The position numbers and the translations under genes were made by a program. This document shows, in pieces, positions 1 to 5,367 of a stretch of DNA of 5,367 nt. Under the pieces are notes generated by a model. It had not been told where the DNA came from. It ran no database searches and worked only from the letters and a program-made list of their open reading frames with translations. Within the stretch, counting starts at the first letter, position 1. Each line of letters starts with the position of its first letter. The stretch covers positions 1-5,367 of the forward strand of contig CAYWHE010000242.1 in the NCBI GenBank assembly GCA_964458125.1, read 5' to 3'. Origin of the DNA: CAYWHE01 sp964458125. GTDB lineage: Bacteria > Bacteroidota > Bacteroidia > AKYH767-A > OLB10.

Positions 1-18
1 CCGCAAGCGGCGGGGAAT
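1..18. repeat. GC-rich palindromic repeat, copy 1, cut by the window edge
   Basis: The sequence CCGC-AA-GCGG followed by CGGGGAAT is self-complementary at its start. Positions 3-18 are the exact reverse complement of 1745-1760, a 16-base identity. The left part of this copy is probably outside the window, since a full palindrome would begin with a run of C. The form resembles short palindromic intergenic repeats of the REP type, but that class assignment is inference. Confidence 0.6.
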
Positions 19-29
19 AAAACCCTAAT

Positions 30-55
30 ATCCCGAAGGACAAAGCCATCGGGAT
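30..55. repeat. 7-bp stem hairpin
   Basis: ATCCCGA at 30-36 pairs perfectly with TCGGGAT at 49-55 around a 12-base loop. No run of T follows, so a rho-independent terminator for the gene to the left is not well supported, though the position would suit one. It could equally be part of a larger structured non-coding element together with 65-120. Confidence 0.4.
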
Positions 56-64
56 TAATTCGAC

Positions 65-120
65 TAAATCGCTTCAGTTCGCTCCTCTGGAGCTTCTGAG
101 ACGATAGTCTCATTGATTTA
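65..120. repeat. Nested inverted repeats, possible three-way-junction fold
   Basis: TAAATC (65-70) pairs with GATTTA (115-120) and encloses two further perfect stems: GCTCC (81-85) with GGAGC (89-93), loop of 3 bases, and GAGAC (98-102) with GTCTC (107-111), loop of 4 bases. Junction strands are 10, 4 and 3 bases. All three stems can form at the same time, giving a small cloverleaf-like shape. It is not a tRNA: it is too short, and I see no T-loop or anticodon-arm sequence. It may be a transcribed structured leader or a palindromic intergenic repeat unit; I do not recognise a family. Confidence 0.4.
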
Positions 121-246
121 AAAATGCAATAAATGAACATGAATTAATTAAAAAAAACGCCTCTTCTGGCAAGGTTGATTTTACCGCTTACGGGCATTGG
201 AATTTAGGTCAAGGGCCTGTCAGGTAGTTTCCACTCCTGTTTGATA

Positions 247-270
247 GCGGTTACGGCGGCGGTAATCCGC
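247..270. repeat. GC-rich hairpin with one bulge
   Basis: GCGGTTAC (247-254) pairs with GTAATCCGC (262-270) over eight base pairs with one bulged T, around a 7-base loop. No T run follows. It is one of several hairpins in this gene-free stretch and has no assigned role. Confidence 0.35.
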
Positions 271-395
271 TTCCATAGCTTAGGTTGTTGAGACCAGATG
301 CATGCTTTTCCGTTCGGAACCGATCAGGGATATCGGAGATCAACAGGATGAACGTCCCGGTTAACAGGCAACAGCCGCTTTTAAATAACGTTTTA

Positions 396-409
396 CCGGC
401 CGTTGCCGG
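396..409. repeat. Short hairpin upstream of the VWA gene
   Basis: CCGGC (396-400) and GCCGG (405-409) form a 5-bp GC stem with a CGTT loop. A CGTT at 389-392 could extend it with AACG at 410-413 if a 3-base bulge is allowed. It lies about 95 bases before the VWA start. It could be an operator or leader structure, but a chance hairpin is also possible. Confidence 0.25.
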
Positions 410-506
410 AACGCTGATTAAGTTGTCAGAAAGTATATCATTTTGATGATTTTATAGCCTTTGGAAGGCCTAACTTGGGGTCTTGATCCCAACCCCTGGT
501 TTAGCT

Positions 507-1613
507 ATGCTGCTACGCTGTATTGTTGTTTTATCCTGCCTGGTTTTAGTAAACCCTGGCAGGTCGGAATCCGCCTCGGCCAATGAGGTGGACCTGGTTT
601 TTTGCATGGATTTAAGCGGTAGTACGAATGGATTAATTCCGGACTTTCAAAATAAAATATGGCAGGTGGTGAATGAAATTTACCGGCTTAAGCCAACTCC
701 AAAGCTTAGAATCGGGCTGATTGGATTTTCCAGGCCCAGTTTCGGAAGGGAAAACGGTTATGTTAAGGTTCTTTGCCACCTGGGCGGTGATGTAGACCGG
801 GTTGCTTACGAACTCGGAAGCCTGAAACCGGCGGTGGAAAAGGGTGATCAATACGTTGGGGCCGCATTGGAAATGGCCGGGCGCATGGACTGGACCACTC
901 ATCCGAAGGCCCTGAGGGTTATTTACCTGATTGGAAACGGGACCGTAAATGCAGGCGGATTGAATTACCGGCTGACCTGTGAAAACCTGCTGAAAAGAAA
1001 CATTTTCATCAACACCATCTATTGCTTTCAGAAAAGCATTATTCCTGCGGAAATTCCGGGGTGGAAATCTATTGCCGATAATACCGGTGGCGCTCATTAT
1101 GTCTATCAAATACAAATGCTTTCTCCGGGTAAAAAGACGGAAAATAATATAAATAGCCTGGTTTTACTCAATGAACAATTGAATAAAACCTATATTTATT
1201 ATGGAGAAAACGGAAAGGGGAGGATGAAAAAACAGTTGGAAACGGACAAAATCAGCCTGAATTCAGGGGAAATTTATTTTTATAACCGTGTCCTGTCCAA
1301 GATTACGGATCCTTTCCAGTCCTGTCAGTCGGGTTGGGATTTAATTAATTATGTCCGTGTCTCCGGGCCCCGCCTTGACCGGATTGAGCACGCTTTTTTA
1401 CCCGATTCCCTGCAGTCGCTGGATCCTGGAAAACTGGAAAAGCTGGTGATGGAAAAAAAGGATGAACGTTCCCGTATCATCCGGGAAATCATCAACAATG
1501 TACCCAAATGGGGGATGGAAAACCAACCGGTGGATTCATCCAGCCTGCAGGGCATGATCATCTATTCCGTGTATAAACTGGCCCGTGATAAGGGAGTTCT
1601 GAATCTCCCGTAA
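507..1613 (+). CDS. Exported von Willebrand factor A (VWA) domain protein
   Basis: This encodes a 368-residue protein with an N-terminal signal peptide, so it probably acts in the periplasm or outside the cell. VWA domains usually bind protein partners through a metal ion held by the MIDAS site. The hydrophobic core is residues 5-15, and an A-S-A sequence at 23-25 fits signal peptidase I cleavage before N26. The VWA fold covers roughly residues 27-205. The first MIDAS motif D35-x-S37-x-S39 is intact. The usual Thr position reads Q115 (in GDQYVG) and the usual Asp position reads N144 (in LIGNG). The stretches NTIYC (169-173) and GWKSIADNTGG (from 185), and LNEQLNKTYIYYG (221-233) in the C-terminal half, match what I recall of a family of bacterial VWA proteins of unknown function. 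The start is ATG 507, because the signal peptide begins there; an upstream in-frame TTG at 483 would add eight residues, and TAA at 471 rules out anything longer. No clear ribosome binding site is visible. The exact role is unknown. Confidence 0.85.
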   Translation: MLLRCIVVLSCLVLVNPGRSESASANEVDLVFCMDLSGSTNGLIPDFQNKIWQVVNEIYRLKPTPKLRIGLIGFSRPSFGRENGYVKVLCHLGGDVDRVAYELGSLKPAVEKGDQYVGAALEMAGRMDWTTHPKALRVIYLIGNGTVNAGGLNYRLTCENLLKRNIFINTIYCFQKSIIPAEIPGWKSIADNTGGAHYVYQIQMLSPGKKTENNINSLVLLNEQLNKTYIYYGENGKGRMKKQLETDKISLNSGEIYFYNRVLSKITDPFQSCQSGWDLINYVRVSGPRLDRIEHAFLPDSLQSLDPGKLEKLVMEKKDERSRIIREIINNVPKWGMENQPVDSSSLQGMIIYSVYKLARDKGVLNLP

Positions 1614-1744
1614 GGCGCCTGTATTGAAATTCAGCATTTTAGTCCTTTGCCAGAACATCCCCCCCGGCATGACTACCATTCGCTGATGGACTTTTCCAGC
1701 CTCCTTAAAAGCAGCCATTGACTTTTATTAAACCCATGGTGTGA

Positions 1745-1766
1745 ATTCCCCGCCGCTTGCAGCGGG
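1745..1766. repeat. GC-rich palindromic repeat, copy 2
   Basis: The bases ATTCCCCGCCGCTTGC (1745-1760) are the exact reverse complement of 3-18. Locally, CCGCT (1753-1757) pairs with AGCGG (1761-1765), or alternatively CCCGC (1749-1753) with GCGGG (1762-1766). The two copies lie in opposite orientation on either side of the VWA gene and its flanking DNA. It resembles short intergenic palindromes of the REP type; no transposase lies in the window to link it to. Confidence 0.6.
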
Positions 1767-1864
1767 TGAGAAATGACCGGAACGATGTACCTTTGCAGGC
1801 AGCATGGTCGTTCACGCGGTTGCCCTGACGATTGCCCGGATTTCACCGCTTACGGTGCCTCACC

Positions 1865-1894
1865 TTTTTTATTCCCGAAACCTTTCTATTTTTG
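1865..1894 (+). promoter_or_regulatory. Bacteroidota-type promoter for the lipoprotein gene
   Basis: TATTTTTG at 1887-1894 is an exact match to TAnnTTTG, the -7 element used by the primary sigma factor of Bacteroidota. A T run at 1865-1870 sits where the -33 TTTG element is expected, about 18 bases upstream, and matches three of its four bases. Transcription would begin near 1900, giving a very short leader before ATG 1911. This is why I reject the longer reading frame starting at 1773 and doubt the ATG at 1896. The assignment rests on motif match only. Confidence 0.5.
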
Positions 1895-1910
1895 CATGAA
1901 AATAATCTGT

Positions 1911-2771
1911 ATGAAAAAGAAAAACCTTGCTTATTTTTTTCCGGTCTTTTATCTGATTTTCCTGGTGGCCTGTTCTGGAAACCAACAGCGTTCAGAATCG
2001 TCATCCCAGGGTGAAAGTGCGACTGTTGAGGCCCCTGTTGATACGACTCCGGTGAGTGAAACCGGAATTTTCATGTTTAATTATACCATTGGTAATCTTC
2101 CCTCACCGGTAGCGGTACTGGATGAATACGCCAATGCCGGATTACCGGTAGATGCGAGCCTGCTGAATCCCTATAAGAACGTCACGAAGTATCAGAGTAC
2201 CGTCAGCAAAGCCTTTAATTTTGGGATTTACGGCATTGACCTGGCGTACCTGGTTGTCAATAAACGTACCCCCGACCTGCTTAACTATTATAACAGCAGC
2301 CGTAAACTGGCCCAGGAACTCAATATGGCTGAAACATTTGATGTGTTTACCCAGCGTTTTGAAAGCAATTCCGAGAATAAGGATTCCCTGATGCGGATCA
2401 TCGATGACGCCTACTCGAGCAGTGACGCCTATCTGCGTTCCAACGAACGCCTGGAAACAGCTTCCCAGATCCTTGCCGGTAGCTGGCTGGAAGCCCAGTA
2501 TATTACGGTTAGTCTGCTGAAAAATATGGAACGGACAGCATCCAATGATACGCTTTTTCAACATGTCTGGAACCAGCGTTTTCACCTGGACAATATCTCT
2601 AAAATTTTCAGCGAACTGAAGGGGAAGGACGAATTGAACAAAATCAGGACAGACCTGGATGGATTGTTAGCCCTGTACATGGAATTAAAAACGGATAAGG
2701 ACGTCAATAAGGCATTCATTGACCGGTTGGCTCCTAAACTGGCCGAAGTCCGGAAAAAAATTATCAGGTAA
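1911..2771 (+). CDS. Predicted lipoprotein, function unknown
   Basis: This encodes a 286-residue protein with a lipoprotein signal peptide: MKKKN, a hydrophobic stretch at residues 6-19, and the lipobox LVAC with the lipidated cysteine at C21. A Ser/Glu/Gln-rich linker (about 22-50) follows, then a domain that reads as largely alpha-helical to the end. It should be attached to the inner or outer membrane on the periplasmic side; +2 is Ser, not Asp. Recognisable patches are FNFGIYGIDLAYL (from residue 102) and LAGSWLEAQYI (188-198), which I recall from uncharacterised Bacteroidota lipoproteins; no function is known to me. The open frame extends upstream to ATG 1773 (46 extra residues), but that extension is Cys/Pro-rich, would bury the signal peptide and crosses the promoter. 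ATG 1896 is a second possible start that adds MKIIC. A strong terminator lies 20 bases after the stop codon, so the gene may be monocistronic. It may work with the exporter downstream; that is inference from position alone. Confidence 0.8.
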   Translation: MKKKNLAYFFPVFYLIFLVACSGNQQRSESSSQGESATVEAPVDTTPVSETGIFMFNYTIGNLPSPVAVLDEYANAGLPVDASLLNPYKNVTKYQSTVSKAFNFGIYGIDLAYLVVNKRTPDLLNYYNSSRKLAQELNMAETFDVFTQRFESNSENKDSLMRIIDDAYSSSDAYLRSNERLETASQILAGSWLEAQYITVSLLKNMERTASNDTLFQHVWNQRFHLDNISKIFSELKGKDELNKIRTDLDGLLALYMELKTDKDVNKAFIDRLAPKLAEVRKKIIR

Positions 2772-2791
2772 GCAATTGCTGCTGTTGCTGC

Positions 2792-2831
2792 AGGATGGGA
2801 ATGGTTGCAAGAGTCATTCCCATCCTTGTTT
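2792..2831 (+). terminator. Rho-independent terminator after the lipoprotein gene
   Basis: AGGATGGGAATG (2792-2803) and CATTCCCATCCT (2815-2826) form a perfect 12-bp stem with an 11-base loop, followed by TTGTTT. It begins 20 bases after the lipoprotein stop codon. The T tract is short and broken by a G, so some read-through into the exporter gene is possible. This is the clearest hairpin in the window. Confidence 0.7.
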
Positions 2832-2966
2832 AAGAGGATGTTTCTTTCCGAAAATAATCGATACAATACCCATTACCTGATACCTGATCCGGTTCCGCCG
2901 GTGATGCAAAACCCTCCCGGATGCCCGCTTCATTTTCTCCGTCCCCGTTAGTCCAGGCATTAAACC

Positions 2967-5367
2967 ATGAGTGAAAAGATACTTCAGGCTTTGATGCAGT
3001 TGTTTGCCATTGTGGCAAATGCTGAAAGACTGACGGAAACCGGCCGCGGTATTGTGGAGTCTTTTCTCCGGCAGCAGTTGAGCCAGTTGCACGTTCAAAA
3101 GTACCTTACGGTCTTTGATGATTACCTGAACCTGCTCCAGGGAAAATCGGACCAGAACAGAATTAAAAAACGTGTTTCCGTTAATTCGGTTAAGGTTTTA
3201 CGGATTTGCACCGACATCAATGCCGAACTCAGCCAGAAACAGAAATATATCGTTTTAATCCGGTTGATTGAATTCGCATTTTCCTCCAGTGATGATGTGA
3301 CCGAACAGGAAGCGGAGTTCCTTAAAATCGTTGCCGAGACATTTAATATTTCTGCTGTCGAATATGATGCCTGCCTCGAACTGGCCAGCGGGAAGGTAAA
3401 ACTCCATCCGGCTCATTTTTCCTTTTTACTGGTGAACGGAAATCCGGCGGATTCCGGTGAAACGGGAAAACACCTGCTGCACGAAGGCATGAACGGCAAC
3501 CTGTATGTATTATACATCAGACCGGCCGGTATTTTGTTTATCCGCTATTTTGGAGAAGCCGCCCTGACGCTTAACGGAATTCCTTTAAATAAAAATTCCT
3601 GTTATATCCTCACCCAGGGCAGTGTCATCCGTGGTCCGCGCATGCAGGCGCTTTATTTCACGGATATCATGCAGTCTTTTCTGGATGAAACCGGTAATCA
3701 AAGGCTGAAATTTACGGTGAAGAACCTCAGTTACTCTTTCCCTGACGGCCGTACGGCACTGCATCCGGTCAGTTTCACGGTCTCCTCCGGCAACCTGATT
3801 GGCATTATGGGCGGAAGCGGTGCGGGAAAATCCACCCTGCTCAACGTACTGAATGCAAACCTGAAACCGCAGGTGGGGGAAGTCCTGGTCAATGGCCTGG
3901 ATATCCATAAGGCGCATGAACTTCCCGAAGGGATCATCGGATATGTTCCACAGGATGACCTGTTGATGGAAGAACTGACGGTATTTCAGAACTTATTCTA
4001 CAGCAGTAAACTTTGTTTCGGCAACCTGGATACGGAAAGCATCAGGCAAAAATGCCTGAATATGCTGGAGTCGCTCGGCCTGGCCGAAGTCAGCCACCTG
4101 CGTGTCGGAAACGCCCTCGATAAAGCGATCAGTGGCGGGCAGCGGAAGCGGTTGAATATTGCCCTGGAACTGATCCGCGAACCGGCGGTGCTGTTCGTGG
4201 ATGAACCAACTTCGGGACTTTCCTCCAGGGATTCGGAAAATGTGATGGACCTGCTCAAACAGCTGACCAATGCCGGTAAGTTGATTTTTGTCGTCATCCA
4301 TCAGCCATCATCAGACATCTACAAGCTTTTTGATCAGATCCTCATCCTCGACCTGGGCGGCTATCCGGTTTATTTTGGAAACCCTTCCGATTCGGTGATT
4401 TATTTTAAAAGGCATGCTCACTATGCCGATGCCGGTGAAGGGGAGTGCATGACCTGTGGAAACATTAACCCGGAGCAGGTTTTTTCCATACTGGAAGCGC
4501 GGGTTGTAGATGAATTCGGTAACCTGACAGGGGAGCGTAAAATTTCACCGGAAGAATGGAACAGGATTTACCTGGGTTCGGCCCCTGAACGTACCCATGA
4601 AGAGACTGAAAAGAATGATCTCCCTCCGCAGCTGGTATCCAGGCCACCCGGTTGGAAGCAATTCTCTGTGTTTGTTACCCGGGATGTGCTTTCCAAACTC
4701 AATAATCTCCAGTACATGTTCATCAGCGTGCTGGAAGCTCCGGCTTTGGCGTTGGTACTGGCCTATTTTCTGAGGTACAGGGAAGGAAGCGAATATGTTT
4801 TCCGGGATAATATGAATATTCCCGCCTATCTTTTTATGAGCGTCATTGTTTCCCTTTTTCTCGGGCTTACCATCAGTGCGGAGGAAATCATCCGTGACCG
4901 GAGGATCAGAAAACGGGAATCCTTTCTGAATCTGAGTTTAACTGGATACCTGCTGTCCAAAATGACCATACAGTTTTTTATTTCTGCTTTTCAGTCCCTG
5001 CTGTTTGTGGTGATCGGGAACAGCATGCTGGGGATACCGGATATGCTGGCGGGTAACTGGTTCATTCTTTTTTCCGTATCCTGTTGCGCCAACATGATCG
5101 GGTTGAACATTTCTGCTTCATTGAAGGAAGCGGTAACGATTTATATTTTAATTCCCTTTGTCATCATTCCCCAGATCCTGATGAGCGGCATCCTGGTGAA
5201 ATTCGAAAATATGAATCCGGTCGTTTCCGCCAGGGATAAAGTTCCCGTCATCGGTGAAATAATGGTTGCCCGCTGGGCCTTTGAGGCCCTTGCCGTCAGA
5301 CAGTTTTGTGAAAACCGGTACAACAATCATTTCTTTGCAGTTGACAAAACTGTCAGCGATGCCTATT
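2967..5367 (+). CDS. ABCG-type ABC transporter with TerB-like and FHA-like N-terminal domains (3' end missing)
   Basis: The frame stays open to the window edge, giving 800 residues without a stop; the end of the membrane domain is missing. Residues 1-135 are a helical TerB-like region with two similar stretches, at 12-34 and 100-125. Residues 178-235 look like an FHA-type beta sandwich (TLNGIPLNKNSCYILTQGS). The ATPase domain (about 247-470) has Walker A GGSGAGKS (282-289), Q-loop Q329, signature SGGQRKR (389-395), Walker B D412 with catalytic E413, and H-loop H445, so it should hydrolyse ATP. The D-loop reads SGLS, with Ser at 419 in place of Asp. A CxxC pair (C494, C497) lies in the linker to the membrane part. 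Predicted membrane segments are near 583-604, 619-637, 662-690, 698-715 and 722-744; a sixth should follow. The ATPase-before-membrane order is that of ABCG half-transporters, which work as dimers, usually as exporters. TAA at 2961 in the same frame makes ATG 2967 the first possible ATG. No Shine-Dalgarno sequence is visible. The substrate is unknown. Confidence 0.9.
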   Translation, partial: MSEKILQALMQLFAIVANAERLTETGRGIVESFLRQQLSQLHVQKYLTVFDDYLNLLQGKSDQNRIKKRVSVNSVKVLRICTDINAELSQKQKYIVLIRLIEFAFSSSDDVTEQEAEFLKIVAETFNISAVEYDACLELASGKVKLHPAHFSFLLVNGNPADSGETGKHLLHEGMNGNLYVLYIRPAGILFIRYFGEAALTLNGIPLNKNSCYILTQGSVIRGPRMQALYFTDIMQSFLDETGNQRLKFTVKNLSYSFPDGRTALHPVSFTVSSGNLIGIMGGSGAGKSTLLNVLNANLKPQVGEVLVNGLDIHKAHELPEGIIGYVPQDDLLMEELTVFQNLFYSSKLCFGNLDTESIRQKCLNMLESLGLAEVSHLRVGNALDKAISGGQRKRLNIALELIREPAVLFVDEPTSGLSSRDSENVMDLLKQLTNAGKLIFVVIHQPSSDIYKLFDQILILDLGGYPVYFGNPSDSVIYFKRHAHYADAGEGECMTCGNINPEQVFSILEARVVDEFGNLTGERKISPEEWNRIYLGSAPERTHEETEKNDLPPQLVSRPPGWKQFSVFVTRDVLSKLNNLQYMFISVLEAPALALVLAYFLRYREGSEYVFRDNMNIPAYLFMSVIVSLFLGLTISAEEIIRDRRIRKRESFLNLSLTGYLLSKMTIQFFISAFQSLLFVVIGNSMLGIPDMLAGNWFILFSVSCCANMIGLNISASLKEAVTIYILIPFVIIPQILMSGILVKFENMNPVVSARDKVPVIGEIMVARWAFEALAVRQFCENRYNNHFFAVDKTVSDAY

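Larger units (their letters stand above)
1..506. other. Non-coding region upstream of the VWA gene, rich in hairpins
   Basis: I find no credible gene in this stretch on either strand. It holds a series of short inverted repeats, listed separately at 1-18, 30-55, 65-120, 247-270 and 396-409. An in-frame TAA at 471-473 closes the reading frame just upstream of the VWA gene. Near 442-464 there is a TTTG followed by TA-GCC-TTTG, which resembles the Bacteroidota -7 element TAnnTTTG but has one extra base in the gap and too short a spacing from the TTTG. I therefore do not call a promoter here. The first bases probably belong to the intergenic region after an upstream gene outside the window. Confidence 0.6.
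1614..1910. other. Intergenic region between the VWA and lipoprotein genes
   Basis: I see no supported gene here. A 6-base complement, CTGAAT (1599-1604) with ATTCAG (1629-1634), followed by CATTTT, spans the VWA stop codon and could be a weak terminator, but the 24-base loop makes this doubtful. The region also holds the palindromic repeat at 1745-1766, a perfect 5-bp hairpin CACCG-CTTA-CGGTG at 1844-1857, and the promoter-like element at 1865-1894. The 11-base string ACCGCTTACGG at 1845-1855 also occurs at 183-193 in the other non-coding stretch. Confidence 0.5.

Noticed and set aside
65..120. tRNA-like cloverleaf
   Set aside because: Only 56 bases, a 6-bp outer stem, two inner arms, and no T-loop, anticodon arm or CCA end.
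442..464. Promoter for the VWA gene (TTTG with TA-GCC-TTTG)
   Set aside because: The -7 box has three bases instead of two between TA and TTTG, and the spacing to the upstream TTTG is far too short.
1..506. Degraded or small gene in the left non-coding stretch
   Set aside because: No reading frame with recognisable protein content was seen on either strand, and hairpins dominate the region.
1536..1718. A 60-codon - strand frame overlapping the end of the VWA gene
   Set aside because: It overlaps the VWA coding end and has no recognisable domain. The part in the gap (about 1618-1718) could be a repeat or gene remnant, but I have no evidence beyond an open frame.
1773..1910. N-terminal extension of the lipoprotein reading frame
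   Set aside because: It is Cys/Pro-rich, would place the signal peptide and lipobox internally, and overlaps an exact TAnnTTTG promoter element and two hairpin elements.
2832..2966. Promoter or small gene between the terminator and the exporter
   Set aside because: No TAnnTTTG match and no usable frame were found; TACAAT at 2862-2867 alone is not enough for a promoter call.
3585..3937. Open frames on the - strand opposite the exporter gene, also at 3993-4301 and 5141-5330
   Set aside because: They lie opposite a gene with intact ABC motifs, overlap each other in different frames, and show no recognisable domain; they are by-products of the codon use of the real gene.

Overview
The window looks like chromosomal DNA of a Bacteroidota bacterium, probably of the Bacteroidales type. 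Three things point there. The exporter at the right edge has the architecture and motif set that I associate with Bacteroidota. A TAnnTTTG-type promoter element lies just before the lipoprotein gene. None of the three genes has a convincing Shine-Dalgarno sequence. These are recognitions from memory; no search was run.

Layout, left to right, with all genes on the + strand. Positions 1-506 are non-coding and rich in small inverted repeats. They include a GC-rich palindrome cut by the window edge (1-18), a 7-bp hairpin (30-55), a possible three-way-junction fold (65-120) and further hairpins at 247-270 and 396-409. Positions 507-1613 encode an exported von Willebrand factor A (VWA) protein whose metal-binding site is only partly conserved. 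Positions 1614-1910 are a non-coding gap holding a second, inverted copy of the GC-rich palindrome (1745-1766) and, at its end, a promoter-like element. Positions 1911-2771 encode a lipoprotein of unnamed function. A strong 12-bp stem terminator follows at 2792-2831. Positions 2967-5367 are the first 800 residues of a large ABCG-type ABC transporter half: TerB-like helical domain, FHA-like beta domain, ATPase and membrane domain. The gene runs off the right edge.

How they may work together: the VWA protein is predicted to be periplasmic or secreted, the lipoprotein to be anchored in a membrane facing the periplasm, and the ABC protein to be an inner-membrane exporter with regulatory N-terminal domains. 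A shared envelope function is plausible, but the substrate cannot be read from the sequence. The palindrome, promoter and terminator between the genes suggest they are at least partly transcribed as separate units rather than as one tight operon.

No RNA gene, CRISPR array, insertion sequence or recognised defence system was found. The most interesting points are the inverted palindromes around the VWA gene, the altered VWA metal site, and the fusion of TerB-like and FHA-like domains to an ABCG-type exporter with an altered D-loop and a CxxC motif.
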